64,000 nt of DNA from Apostichopus japonicus (lineage: Eukaryota; Echinodermata; Holothuroidea; Aspidochirotida; Stichopodidae). The stretch spans positions 20,094,666 to 20,158,665 of the forward strand of contig NC_092579.1 in assembly GCF_037975245.1 (NCBI RefSeq), written 5' to 3'. Numbering within the stretch: position 1 is the stretch's first letter; every line of letters starts with the position of its first letter. Of this stretch, positions 12,208 through 26,600 are shown one piece after another. The translations under genes and the position numbers were made by a program. Below the pieces are notes generated by a model. The model was not told where the DNA came from. It searched no databases and was given only the letters and a program-made list of their open reading frames with translations.

Positions 12208-12814
12208 ATGGAAGTCTTCTGCTAATTGAGGTATGGTGCTGTGAGTTATATTAGACCTCGAATAACTCATAAGGCATTCCAGGTGTAAGTGATGTGACCA
12301 TACGTAGACAAATATGTGCCGATTTGGAGATCTTTGTCTGAAGGCAAACTTGTGTCTTAGGGTTTTGTTTATTTCTGGTACTGCATCTGAAGACAAAAGG
12401 GAGAAGATGCCCAAGGGAAATATTAATAAAACATTTATTTTGGGTGGAGTGCTATGGATGCATCAAATTTCTCGACAGAGAAAACAGCAGTCTTCTCTGT
12501 TCGGTTTAGTATCAAATTAAAACAATTTAAATTCTGAATCAAAACTTGATTGTTGCTTCAATATAGAATTACCATGTTGTTGTCTTCGAAAAGTCACAAA
12601 AGCACAAAAATATGCAATTTTTGTTATGGCTTGTTAAAGGAGTCATTGATAACTTTTATATTTTATCAATTCCTTCTTTGTTGTTGTTATCATTGCCATA
12701 ATTTAAAAGGTGTTTGTTGAAATTTATAACCAAAGAGTTGTTCATTGGTGGTCAAAAATTGCTGAAATAAGCATTCTAGTTTGTTTGTTTGTGCGTTTGT
12801 ATTTGTTTGTATTT

Positions 12815-12821
<7 letters not shown>

Positions 12822-12859
<38 letters not shown>

Positions 12860-12872
12860 TATATGTGTGTGT
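12822..12872. repeat. (TA)n/(TG)n microsatellite
   Basis: About 40 bp of alternating TA followed by TG dinucleotides. Confidence 0.9.
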
Positions 12873-12978
12873 GATTGTTTGTATTCATTGCCCCATATCA
12901 GTCAGCCTATATTCATATCTTCACTTAACCAATTAATCCGTCTATCTGTTTGTGAAACTTTAACACCCTGCCTCTGAA

Positions 12979-13180
12979 GAAGATTCTTATAGAATCAAAG
13001 CATTAGACCATCTGTGGTTTATTTTCACTCAATTCAAATGATGTGTATTCTTATTTGATGACTTATATATGAATATTTATGAAGATTCTTCCAGGATCAA
13101 AACATTATACCATTTGTGGTTTATTTTCACTCAACTTTAAATGATGTTGTATTCCTATTTTATGAATCTATGTTCACTGC
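12979..13180. repeat. 102-bp tandem duplication
   Basis: Two diverged copies with a 102-bp period, sharing GAAGATTCTT and TGTGGTTTATTTTCACTCAA. Confidence 0.75.
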
Positions 13181-16100
13181 TATTGTATTTCTATTCAAGT
13201 ATTCATGTCGATGACAGTCTTTAAACATTCTTGTAACGCTCCTTTCATGATCAGACGGTTTTGATATTTGTCCCTCTATCATATTGTCTGATGTAGACGC
13301 ATATGGTTACAGACACATCTGTGGGATTTTAGCCGATTTAATAAATCTATTCAAATTGTTTTATTAGTAGTTTGAATCTGCAGAGTGTAGTGTGCCAATA
13401 GTCCTTAAGCTACGATGCATACCACTGCAATAACCATGTTTATATCACTCAAACAAACGCAAGAACGGTAGAATTAAAAAAGGGTTCAGATGAATATTTA
13501 ACACTGCCATTCAGAGCTATTATATGGATATTGGCTAATGAGGGCTAATTACTGACACCTTATAATTGTATTCAATCTGTTGCTTGCACTACTTGAAGCA
13601 CAAAGTGTTTGTACTTAAATCGTGGAAGAGAATTGATAGTTTCATATTCTCGTCTCCGAGTTTTCAACCTTTTTTCTCCCCCACTTTTTAATGTCTTTTT
13701 TTAGAGTTCTCACATGTTCGATGTCGTTTGTTGGACACTTTTACTAGTCTTCAAGTCTTTACAAACTTTTACATGAGCAAACACTTAATTACATTCCAGT
13801 TATACTGTAAGGCTGTACATAAAGAAGTTCTATTGACAAGTAGAAGTACCTATTGGCAAGTCGGACATATGGTCACATTGACAAGTGGAACAAGACTTGT
13901 TTTGTTTTGGACATTAATAAATAACCATTTCACAACATATGCTCTCAGTTTTGTATGTTACAACTTAGTGAAATTATTAATCAGATACGGCTTGATTGGT
14001 TAATTTTAATTGCAACATATCTTGCAGTTGTTTTCTTTTCAAACATCTGTTATAGCATCCCATTAGTGAGGGCTTGCAATTCTGAGGTAACTGGTTGAAT
14101 CCCATTCTAGCCAGGTTTCTTATGCTCTCTCCAAATTTGATTATAATTTCCCCCATTTTTTCATTTATCCATTGGTCATCGACTTTTCATAACATGCTGC
14201 AAAAGATTTGGTCTCAAATTAATCTCCAATTACAAACTTATCATATGTGTTGATACATACAGATCCAAATACCCCCTCCCCTTTTTTCCCCTCCCCCACC
14301 CTTTTAGTTCCAAACTAAAATCTTGCCTTTGGAAAAATCTGGGTTTTTTTTTGGTATGTATTTATTTTTTGCAAAATGGTAGTGTGCTCTGCATTGAAAT
14401 GATAGCGTGCTCCACAACATTGATGCATCTTTAATTTACCTATTACATGTAGTCTTTCTGGCTGATGTTGCTTTTGTAAAAGAAATTATTACAAAAAAAG
14501 AACAAAAATTATTACAAAAAAAACATTGTCTTGAAAACATGTTTGTAAAACAAACCATTTCTTTGGAAGACAGACATTTCTACATTTCTCAAGCAAAATT
14601 TATCCGTTTTCCCTTATCCAAATAGTTTCAAATTCGATCAAATGATTCCCCCCACCCCCCCAAAAAAAAAATTAACATTTTTTGTAGTGCATGGCCACAA
14701 AGATTGAAGATATCAAAAATTGTTATACTTTTTTCATTGTTGTTACTATTAATTAGTGAATTATGATTTTCTTTGTATATAAGAGTTTTATCTTCTTTTT
14801 TTATCTTATTTGTGTAGTTTCATCTTCACGACCTTGTAGCAAAATAATGCCAAATATACCATGTCACATATCAAATCATCCAATTCACACAAACCGGGCA
14901 AAAAAAAATGTTTATCTTGTACTTGATGTGTACTTATTCACAGTTTGTGATGAAATATTTATCTGATTAAATTACTTTTTCTGAAAAGAAGAAAAAAAAA
15001 TCAGATTATTCTGAACTTGTTTTGTTTTGGTGTTTTGTCTGTCATTCAGTAATTTTCAAGAATATTTCATATTTTTCCCCCTGCTGGACAGTTGTTGGTA
15101 TTCAATTGACAGTTTTATTGATATAAGTTTATTCATATAATACCAGGTTAGTCCAATGTGGGAATTATACAAAAGTTAAGATGCTTAAATTCTTATCACA
15201 ACCTTTATCCCAGATATATATCCTTCCAAGAGTCTCTCCCCCCCCCCCCCCAAAAAAAAAAAAAATTAAATACAAGTAATCTTTCCTAACTCAAATCACC
15301 CCCTCCAAAACTTCAAGACAACATGATAACTAAGGACAAATACAAATTTTGGGCTGGTAAATAGGAAACATGTATTTCGCTCATTTCTTTCTACTCCAAG
15401 AGTAAAAATAAGCTTTCTATAAATTGTCAAATTCTGCTAAAGTAAATTAGCAATGTCATCATAAACTTGAAAATCAACTATTTTGAAACAGGTGAAGCAC
15501 TGATAGGAATGTACAATGAACAGAAAACATGGTAGAAAATCGTACAATTTCAAAAGGCAATTTGTTTTTGCCCAATAACGAAACTGAATTTCTACCCCAA
15601 AACAAAGATTTTAACAGTAAATTTTTGTTGACAAATAATGGAAGTGAACTACTGATGTAGCCATAACTGTTGAAGCTCTGTGAAGGCGTTTTACTGTAAA
15701 ATCAGATGAAATTTACTTTATGAACACTATAGCAATTTCACAGTTAAGTCTCCATAATTTCTTTGAAATTTCCCTTTTAATAAGAACTGATGGCCTAATA
15801 ATTAAACCCAATTCAAAGGAAATAATTACAGACTGTTTTCTAGACTATTCATGCAAAAGTACAATACCATTCGAGACTGGCCATAAAAACTTTTAGGTCT
15901 GCAAAAAAAAAAACACCACAATTTTGATAATTGCAGTTTTGGAATAATTATCTTCAAGATATTCACACAGCCGTGAGCGTATCTTGTATTCCAAATATTA
16001 TCATACTCACACAAGTTGGTCAAGGCAAAATTTGGGTACCAGCAAGCAATGTTTTCTTGTGCTTATTTTATTTTAAATAATTCCTTGTTAGTTTACTATA

Positions 16101-18144
16101 GAGCTAAAACCTTTTTGTTCTTTTCTTCCCCTTCTTTTTTTATTGAGAATAACAAAATGTTTTCTTTTTTAAATATTATGATCAACACTACCTTCCAGCA
16201 GAAATATCAACATGAGCAATATGTTTCTCATCTGGATAGCATTTTAAAAATTTCTCAGATATATAAAGCCAGTTTAATAGAAAGTATTAAACATCTGGTT
16301 TCTTTTGTGTATTACACCAACAGGTATTAAAGCTACTACTATTCCTAATGATGCTGACCGTAAACAGAACCCTATTTTATTATGGTTTTCTTCCATTACT
16401 AACCACTGAGAAAACACAGGTGAATCAAACTATTCTTTAAAGCTAATGAACAAAAGAAATTACTGGTAAAAGACCAATGTAATACAAAATCACTTTGGAG
16501 TCAATTTCTTTACAAAATGTACACAATGGAAGTTTTTTTTTTTTTTTAAAAGAACACATTCTGGCAAGACAATCCATATACTGACCATCTACATATTAAT
16601 AATATTACTCGTCAAAATTGGCAGGCGGAAGAAAACATTTAAAAACAGGGGGCAATATTCATAAACATGTTCCATAAAATATGTTCACTTTTGTCAACAG
16701 TTGTTAATGGGTGCTGCATAATGAAAAGTAATTTATATACTCTAAAACAGTCTACAATTGACAGTAAACATCCAGAAAGGTTGCTTGCCTTTTATTACCT
16801 CAAACAATTTTCTTTTTCTAACCGACCAAAATTTGGGGATGATATATTAAATGGCATTACTTTCAAACTTGAGTAGTGGATTGCAAGCACCATCACATGA
16901 TCAAAGACAGCCAATGGGAAAAGGCTGATTTATGGGAGCTGTTTTTCGAATCCAACTATGAAAAGGGTGAATTGAATAGTTGTCACACATGTCAATCTGT
17001 TTCCATTACTTCCAACTCACATTTTAATTTTGTTTGCAAATATTTTGGGCGAATTATTACTTGATCAGCTTGCTCTAAAGATCAATGACTGTGATGTCAA
17101 TATCAAACATGGATAATCACTAAATAGTTTTCAAACTTTCCCCAATTGGCCCCCCCCCCCCCTCCTTACTTAGGGATTGCTGCAAACATGTTCTTCAAAA
17201 CCACTGGAGATCCTGTTGAATACTATTAAGAACCAATTTTACTATTTCCTTTTATATGTGACAAAGAATCAACAGTCATTCATGTGAAATATTCCTGACT
17301 GATCACTTTTAGGCCAACCAAATAAGCAAAGAAATGTAGTGAATAAATGATTAAACCTTTCATAGAGATTTCCCCCGTAAATAGGATACTACCATATAGG
17401 TCCCACAATAAATGACAGAAACGCACACCACAAAAGAGATATTACCCATTGAAAACTCAACTGCATGAAACAAAGAAAAAAAATAACATAAATAAACAAT
17501 TTATCTGTTTAAGAAAAAAAAAACATGAATACCAGATTTTCACAAAAAACTTTTGACAAGGTATCAAACTGATTATAAACTTCTTTAACAAAAAAAATCT
17601 TCTATAGGTGAAAAAACTATTAACTTTGATATTGTTTCATAATCTGAATAGAATTAATTTCAACATTTTAATACAAGAATCAACATCTCCGACCGATCAG
17701 TCTCTGTTTGATGTCCCAGACCATACAGGTGCAACTTTCGCAGTTAATTATTGCCCATGTTGGTGCCCGATCTCATTATCATCAGGTGAACGTGTGGGCT
17801 CAGCATGTCATATTTACCATGCGCAAATATGAAACCATGAAAAATATCGCAGGTGCAGGTCAATAGGTAGCTAACTAATTTACATTATTCATAACTGAAT
17901 ATCTGAATACATTTTCACTAATTAACGGCAAATAATCAAGATTATACAACACCTAATTGTATTCTGGTCATTTGATTGGTCAATTGCTCGTCGATTTCAT
18001 GCAAAATCCGCTCTATTTCACTCTATGAAATAGAACCATGGGTTATACTTTTTTGGTAGCACTTTTTTCAATGGTAAGAGAGCAGAGAAACCTGTCTGTT
18101 CAAAACAATCTGTTGCATGAGTGCATTTTACCCATCTTAATATA

Positions 18145-18330
18145 ATATGTTGTATAAAACAAATAATGAATGGTTTCCATTAGTGCAAATATTTAATTCG
18201 TTGAAAGATGTAATTTGTTCCATTCAACTCGGCAGCGCCTCGTTGAATGGAACATTCCATCTTTCAACTCATGAAATATTTGCACTATTGCACTCATAAC
18301 CATTCATTATTTGTATACTGTTTTATGAAA
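18145..18330. mobile_element. Foldback element with long inverted arms
   Basis: Arms at about 18151-18222 and 18242-18328 are inverted copies (AAATAATGAATGGTT, GTGCAAATATTT, GTTGAATGGAAC and their complements) around a short GC-rich loop near 18230. Arms differ by small indels. No coding capacity. Confidence 0.7.
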
Positions 18331-18900
18331 GCATGGACAGAGCACCCGTAAAGTGAATATTCATGAAAACAATTTGAATGTTGAATTCGTAGATTTTTCA
18401 CTTAGAGATGAAATATCATGCAATATACTCTCTATTATTTTTCATGAATATTCCCAAGTATATCTATGCATATTAATTTATTTTTGGTAACTGAAGACAA
18501 TCAGGTAGTACGTTTCTTAAATCTGGGAAATGACCCCACGTGACATTTCCTTTCATACCAAGATCGATAAATGGATGACATTCTCAACAACAGTGTGAAG
18601 CCGACAGTGCAGTACAGATTGTTACGATTTACATAATAGCAAAGGATGTTTAATATACATACATATTTCATCAAAATAATGTAACTTCCCAAATTTTAAG
18701 GTACCATATCGAAAGAATAATGCTGACAGGGTGTCATAGGACACAAGGTTTTATGCTGTGCAGTTTCACAGGATAGAAATTGCTGGTCTGCAGAGACAAT
18801 CTCTATTATCTGAAACAGATTCATCTTTATAGTGAAGCAGGATTCTACAAGTACTGTAGCATTTCTCTGTGATGGTGTCAGCACATTTGATATACAATGA

Positions 18901-19065
18901 TTTCATTCAGTTTACTGTAGTCTACTGGATTTTACAAAGGCTAAATCTACATGTCTTTATCTTCAATGTTGCATTTGAAGAAAAAATTATTTCATTCAGT
19001 TTACTGTAGTCTACTGGATTTTTACAAAGGCTTAATGTACACATCTTAATCTTCAATGTTGCAGT
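18901..19065. repeat. 89-bp tandem duplication
   Basis: Two copies beginning TTTCATTCAGTTTACTGTAG at 18901 and 18990, both running through CTTCAATGTTGCA. Confidence 0.85.
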
Positions 19066-19359
19066 GCTTTTTTATTATCATTATTATCATTATTTATTTA
19101 CTTACTCTTTTTGGGTCTTTATCCATGTAATACAAGATTTAACTAAAGAAGTTTTTTAATCCTCTAATGTTACTTTTGTTTCGATCTTGCTGCTGTTTAC
19201 AATTCATGCTTGCAGGAATAACCTCTACAGATTGAAACACATTAGTATTGCACATTCCTATTTAACTAGTCTTACAGTACTGTACTGTACAGTCTTACAG
19301 TACTGTACATACTGAACCCTGCAATGGCTACTTCAATTCAGAACCTACCGTTGCACCCA

Positions 19360-19480
19360 ACGGTAGGTAGGTAGGTGGTGTTGGGGAGAGGAGAAGGGAG
19401 GGGAGAAGGAAGGGAGGGAGGAAGGAAGGGAGGGGAGAAGGAAGGGAGAGGAGAAGGAAGGGAGGGAGCAGGGGAGGAGG
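19360..19480. repeat. Polypurine (GGA/GAAGG) tract
   Basis: About 100 bp of almost pure A/G built from GGGAGGGGAGAAGGAA-type blocks, preceded by (GGTA)n. Confidence 0.85.
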
Positions 19481-19930
19481 GATGCATGTGAAGATGCTGA
19501 GACACAAATAAACACACCTACATCTCTTTACGGCGTACCTCGTAGGAGGACATGAACAGTAGTTGAACTAAAGAAGTGCAGAAAATTGAATACGATTTCA
19601 ACGACAGATTCTTGCCTTTGGTCCAGTTAATGATTATAGGAGGATCACTGAAGCAAACTTAAATACTTGATATTGGTCACAAGGGAAATTTGCAGCATTC
19701 TGTATTTTCCATTTTTATGTCGAGGCCTGCTATTGGGAGGTTGCATGGTGATAACACATAAGCAGGACGACTTTTATAGTCTAAGTTTTAAAAAAAAACT
19801 TCAAACACAGCATTAACATGTTTTTGTTCGTTTTAAGACAACAAGTGTCACTTGGAATTTTTTCACAACATGAGACACCTAAACCAACAGATACGGCACT
19901 GAACGTGAAAGGTCATTGAAAAAGTTTAAC

Positions 19931-19964
19931 TGGTAACCGTCTGGTAACCGTCTGGTAACCGTCA
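19931..19964. repeat. 11-bp tandem repeat, three copies
   Basis: TGGTAACCGTC repeated three times without error. Confidence 0.9.
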
Positions 19965-20459
19965 GGAATGAATAAATGAATATAAAAAGTGCTAATAAAC
20001 AAGTTATATCTTTGAATATGTTAGTAATGTTTACTTTTGGTAGCTAAAAACGACTGAGATGCCTATTGTTTACACTGGGGGCGATCACCAACACCTCAAC
20101 TTGAAATTGAGGGATTTTTACATAAAAAGCTGAAATCTTCAGTTACTTAGTCAATTGTTTTTATATTTTTTTTTCAATTTTCATATCATCCAATGATCCA
20201 CACATAACACATAGTGACCAATCAGCTATGCCCACTAATGGTACAAACATGCGATCAATATAGGTTCACTTTCACCTCCATTAAATAGTTTTGGTTTTTT
20301 TTTTATTTTCTATCTTGGTCAGTCTCTCTTGACCCTTTGACCCTTAAAGTTCTTTTCTGTATACACCCATCCAAACTCTGCTCAACTTTCCAAAGCTGTC
20401 ATTGCTAATGTGAGTTAATCTCTCTCTCTGTCGGTTTACAAGAAGGTCCACGTGAGCGT

Positions 20460-20672
20460 CTAATATGTCGGTGGCTGGTACTGCGGTGTCTTTTCCGACA
20501 TGCCCCCCTCGGAGAATGGTGGCTGCTGATAGTTGTCACGAGGGGGTTGTGCGACATCACTAGGATATGGGTTGGCTGGTGGGATATTCGGAACGCTGGA
20601 CTCAAAGCTAGGAGCAAACGCTGTCTCTGATCCTTGCCTATATCTAAAGAAGGCCATCACAGCAAGACCACC
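20460..20672 (-). CDS. Synaptogyrin exon 4 (end of TM4 and tail)
   Basis: After TTTTTCAG. Encodes GGLAVMAFFRYRQGSETAFA, then a Pro/Gln/Tyr-rich tail to TAG at 20462-20460 (71 codons with stop). Confidence 0.94.
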   Translation of the reverse strand, partial: GGLAVMAFFRYRQGSETAFAPSFESSVPNIPPANPYPSDVAQPPRDNYQQPPFSEGGMSEKTPQYQPPTY

Positions 20673-23600
20673 CTGAAAAATGAAATGAAAAGAAGGCAAA
20701 ATTTTCATAAATGTATGCGACTGATTTATTGCTACTGGGGTTGAGTGAGATAGCTAGGAGATGGGTTGGCTGGTGGGATATTCGGAACTCTGGACTCAAA
20801 GCTAGGAGCAAACGCTGTCTCTGATCCTTGCCTATATCTAAAGAAGGCCATCACAGCAAGACCACCCTGAAAAATTAAATGAAAAGAACGCCATAATCAT
20901 AAATTTATGCGACGGATTTTATGCTATTGGAATTTCTTCCCGCCATGAGATTTTGTTTGACCTATCAAGGCAGCATGAGAGGAATTTAGTGTTCAAACAC
21001 TTTGACATTAATGTAACAAACTATAAAGGCATTTTACACAATATTTTATGCTTGTGCATTTGTTGTGGATGACACCACCACAAGTCAGAACTGGAGTTAC
21101 AAGAAACTCTTTATTATTAAAATACACTACATTAGTATCCACATAACTGTTACAGTATGCTGCTGGCTTGGTGAGAATATGTGGGCTACTCATATTTTAT
21201 TGGCTACATTTACTACAGTTCCTAGTCAATATACCATTCACTCTGTATTGTGTTACAGATACTGGCATATACATGGCACAGATCCAGCTTATATTCCCAC
21301 ACGATTCCATTCTGCAAGTTTTGTTTGCAATCTAACATATCATGTCATGTTTACCTAACTTAACATACAGTAAGCACGAAACTATACCACTTATATATAT
21401 CTACAATCGAGAACCTCCCCGTGCTTTTCAAAACTGAAGAATCCAACACAGGTGCCCTGGTCTGCTACGCTATCTAAACATACCTAGTGACATTGTGCAT
21501 ATGTGTGTATCAATTGAAGCAGCACAATATAAATTAAATCATTTTTACCTGGTAGTGAAAAGGCTACAGTGTAATTATTGAGCTAATTGTAGCTTCTTTT
21601 CTTGAGCAAAAATACAAAAATTGCACGGTGTTATGAAAAGGAGAATAATGCATTACTTGCTGCAGGGGTAACTCTGGTGGTGGAAGCTGATAATTTGAAT
21701 GATACATCCAGTTACCTTCAAATGTACTACAGTAGCAGAGGCTTTTACATATCGACTGGCCATGTGAATTTACGACTTCAATTAAAATGATTTTCGAGGG
21801 GTAATTTATCTCCTGTCCTCGAAACTTTGATCGATCTCGTCCCGAGGTCTTTATAATGATAGCATTTCAAGATCTAAACGGTAGAAATCGTTTTACTTAG
21901 CACCCTGGAAAGAAATAACATTGGGAAGTTTGGGAGGAGGGAGGGGGGTTCAAAGTTATCTTAGAGAACACGATCGGTGAGGAAGAAACGACTGGTTCGA
22001 TCACAGAGGCTGATAACTTAAAGCAAGAGATGGTTACGATGTAGTTGATAACAATGGCAGACCGATGAAGTAAGTGTGTAGATGTGTGTGTGTGTGAATG
22101 GATTAGATCATCGAGGGTGACCTACAAACATAAAGTGGGTCGCAAAGTCCCTGGTGGGGTTGCAGGATTTTTCCAGACATTGGAAGAACACATTGATGTC
22201 CAAATTTTTGCCAACATCCACAGTCCAAGCTAGCTTTGATGCATTCAGAGCATAGAATGATGGACTCTTGTGGATCCTGGCTGGAAGTGCCTGGGTTGTG
22301 AGTTTAAAACAATCCACCTTTCACGAGGGACAACTAACATCTACACCTTAACATTTAATACCTAATGAAAAACCAACTTTTTCAGAATTTCCAGGCTTCT
22401 GACAATATTGGCATAGGAGTACTCAAGTATATTCATCACAGAATTGCTTAAACCACAACAATAAAATTGTAACATTAATACAAAACTGCAGGGCCCAATC
22501 ATGAAATATGAAGGTTTGGAATGACATGAAAGTGGGCGATGTCTCAGATGTGGGATAAGGTGTGGTATTGCTGAAACATTACCAAATTAATACATTAGGT
22601 TAGGTAGATGGGAGAGTGAAATAATAAAATAAAATCGGGTACCATAAGAGAGGAGTGACGCAAAATCAGTGCCAAGTGAAATTTGGTATCTATAGACTTC
22701 CCTCCTATGACCATCCCCTAGCAATATCACTCCTTTTCTCTCCTCCTCCACCCTCCCCCACCCCCCACACACACATTCTCTTGTTAGGGTTCTACTATGC
22801 TATATGCTTCTAACTATATTTCCTTCGGCCATGCATGCCAAACTAGAAGATATTGATTTGTACTGAAATTTAACTGAAGTGCACTGCATATATCCCTGCT
22901 GCCCATACACAGGAATGTTCAGTGTCCTGAATGCAATTAGTGACTCTGATTGGCTGCCACTCTCCCAGCCGAGGGATAAATTCAATTTGTTTCGTTTTTT
23001 TTTTTTCATTTCGCGAGTGTGTCCCTCTGCGGCCGATGGATGAAATCAGACCACTGAGTGAAAATGCGTTAAAGCGGCGCGCAGTGTGAACGGCTACGAG
23101 AGACGGAAAATATCGGACGAGAGAACGTGCCTGTCAGGATTGAAATATATTAAGAATATTAATGAAAAGAGGTCAAGGATATGACAGGATGTACTGCAGA
23201 GGCTGTTATGTCTATCTATTTGCTCTCTCTATTTCCACATGCAAACTTTACATCTTAAAACATAACTTAGGATAGATATTATTATTGGAGTAAAGTTTTG
23301 TAGCTGGAACAAAAGTCCTTTATCTGGGCGATATGGAAAATAATTAAGTCTCCAAAGACCTACAAAATAAATAGCAAGTGTGTACAAGCGGTACGGTCAT
23401 GTGGATCTTCAAACAAGTCTGTTAGGTTGTGGGATAGTTCCTCATTCCCCACCCTCACCTATCACACTCCCCCCCCTCCTTCTTCCCTTCAGAGCAAAAA
23501 TAGCAGCAAAAACCCTTTATTTTAGTGCAAGGCATGACATCTAGCCATGGCACAGAGGGTTCTACTCAGCCTGGTCTTTCCCTACAGATAGCCATTAGTA

Positions 23601-26600
23601 CGCCCTTCCTCATCGCCCTACTTCCCCCGACCCTCCCTACCGACACTCTCATCAATTGTAAAGACGAGCATGCTTTGATCGATTGATGTTTAATATAAAC
23701 ACTGGTTGTCTTGCAAGCATTCCATAGAAGTCAATTCTGGTTGTTAGAAATGAAAAGTTTTCCTATAACTTTCTAATAAACTGATAATGACTATTAAATA
23801 CAATAAAATCAGCCAATTGGGCAGACATGAGGCATGATTGAATATGGCCTGAAGGATGGCCAAGGACAATACTAGGAGACAACACTGGAATTGAATGTAA
23901 GTGGGCAGAACACTTAAACTGTCACAAAACTCACTGCTATAAGCTTCACTTTATATTTCAACCATACCCTATGCTATGAAATAAAACACCCACAAAAGAT
24001 TCACATGTGGGTTCATGAACAACCCTCCCTCCCCCCGCCTTGCACCCACAAAAGAGAAACTAATAATGTAAAATTAAATGAAAAATACACATAAACAATG
24101 TAAACTGCATCTCCACTTTTCTGGCATTTACACTGTAATTAAAGATACCCCGACACATTTCCTACCAAAGTTTAGTGGATTCAATTGTTTGAGGAAAGTG
24201 AAATCAAAGGATTATAAATCCTCCCTCAAATCTGTCGTTAAATTTTTTTTTTCAACCACTGCTGAATGTTGAAAGTCATTGAATTCTTAAAGGGAATCAT
24301 AAAAAGAATTCTCTGGTTTAATAATTTGTCCACTATCTCTCACACGGGAGTATCACAGCTCACGATACAGCACACTTCTTGCAAACTATTATCCTGTATG
24401 TACGTAGACTCATGAAGCTCTTTTATAAATTAAAGCCAAGACTTGGTTTGGCTATATATATATACATATATATAAAAAAATACAAAAACTCAACTGAGGT
24501 AATTAATTAGATTGTGTGTGCATGGGTGGGATTGAAACCGTTCTACGACGAGGCAGCAGCATTTGCCGATATGCACTTTAATTTATTAGCCCTCTCAGTC
24601 TCTTATCTCTTATTAAGAGCAATGAGAGAACCGGCTGATGATCGACTGCGACAGTAACGCAGCGCCTAATGGAATTTGCCCATTGCCCAGTTTTTTTTTT
24701 TTTGCCGGCTCGATCTCGGAAGAGGAACGGTTTAGTTTGGTGTGGCTGTGATACCAATTGCATCATCACGCACAAACAGGTATATACATAGGACAAACGG
24801 GGAAAGAAGAAAAAAATGGGTTGGACCAACACCGAGGTACTAAATAGAAATTTTACTAAAGATATGAGAATTAAACAGCCAACAGATATAGCTTTCAAGC
24901 TTGTATAGCTTTCAAGCAAAACTTTAAAACTCTTCTTCAGTATGCGTCCACGAAGTGATGGCGGGAGACCCTTTGATGAGGACTTAATATAGTGTAATTA
25001 TAAACAAAATTAGGCTTGTTTTCTGGATGACAGAATTTAATAACGGATTAAAAGGATGAATTTAGGCAGAATTTTAATCTTGATATGTCATACTCCAAGA
25101 ATTATGAAATATTTGAGGGCAAGTAATATTTCTATAGCTACTCCCGTTTCAATCTTTGAAAAATATATATATATATATATACTCAATCTCTGGAATGCCC
25201 CTTTAAGGCTTAAGAGATGGTGACGTAGGTTCCTCAGTGTTGGCTATAGCACTTGTGTAGCACTTGTAAAAGTTAGCACAGCATTTTGTGATGCGATACC
25301 AGATAAATATTTTCTCTGAGAAACTCTTTACTTCATAATGAGGATCAAATCTGACAGCAGCTTAGCTTGGCTGCTTTCCTCACCCTGATCATTCCCCCCC
25401 CCCCCCAGTATAGTGGTCCATCCCCTCCAGGTTTTACACCCACGTTTGTATCATTTTCTTTGCTAAAGAATAAAAAAATCAACTTCATATTTACTACAAC
25501 TTACCCAAGTAAATATTGAGAAAAAACTAAATGCTATTGCTGTTCCTATTTTGCCTCCGCCATGAGGTATCTCGATTGTTGTTTTTTTCCACGATGCTAC
25601 GTTTATACAAAATGCCAGAAACCAGAAGAACACCCAGGCAGCTGAAAAGAACAAAGTTTGCATAGTAGTTATCATGAGTCGAGGAGACCAGTTAGAGAAA
25701 AGGTGATTAATCAAATAACCAACTTAGGGATGTTCTCAGGAGCATGCAAAGTGAAACTTACAGATATTATAAACAAAAGCTATTCCAAGATGCACAGGTA
25801 GGTTTTGCACAGGTACTGTAGGTGGTGTACATAAACAAAAGTATTCCACGATCTAAGATACAGTATTGCAGACTCGTTTAGACGTTGATGATCTTAACGA
25901 TATTCAGTCTTCCTCGTGGAAACCTTGCTCAGATTTCATCCTGGTATCGGTATTTGCTGTAAGACCAAGGAGGAGCTTGACCGGTTGGTTAAAATGCGGT
26001 ACGCTTGGCTGTTATTGCCACTTTAGGATGAGCCCTTGTACGTCTACGATATGAAGGATGGTTTCGCTAACACCTTGCAAAACGATGTCTAAAATGCAAT
26101 ACTGTCTGGCTACTTAGTTCACGATTCAATGTGACCTGTATCGTAATTAAGTTTGGCTATTTTAAAGTCGTAACGTTTGCTTAAAATAAAATTACACCTT
26201 CACCGTTTCTATGAACGTTTAGAGATATCATCATGACGACCCTATAGAGGGGAAGAACTCACCTGAAAATCCCATATCGGCCATGACAGCATACTTTCTA
26301 TGGTTGACATTGCTCCAGTTATCAAAGACAGCATCGACAGCGAGGAACACCATGGTCTCTAAGAATGCCATGACTCCGATGAAGACCAGGAAACCGCACG
26401 GCCCGGTCCCATCTTTTAGGACACACTGGGTTTTGCCATTCAATTTGTAATGAGCTCCAGCTGCTAGGCATGAGAACTGGATCAATGCAAATAACTGAAG
26501 ATAAAAAAAAAAAAACTTGAGTAATGTTCAGTTTAAAAGTGAAATTGGGGGGAAAGAAACAGAAAGAAAATGAGCAGAAAAATGAAACAGACACTTGGAA

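Larger units (their letters stand above)
11374..20459. other. Intergenic region between the G-alpha and synaptogyrin 3' ends
   Basis: No exon with recognisable homology on either strand. AT-rich, with C-run/A-run composites at about 14647-14670 and 15238-15265, a poly-C tract at about 17150-17162, and the repeats listed separately. Open frames here are short and unrelated to known families. Confidence 0.6.

Noticed and set aside
22108-22317. 69-codon minus-strand open frame in a synaptogyrin intron
   Set aside because: No recognisable domain or splice context tying it to synaptogyrin.
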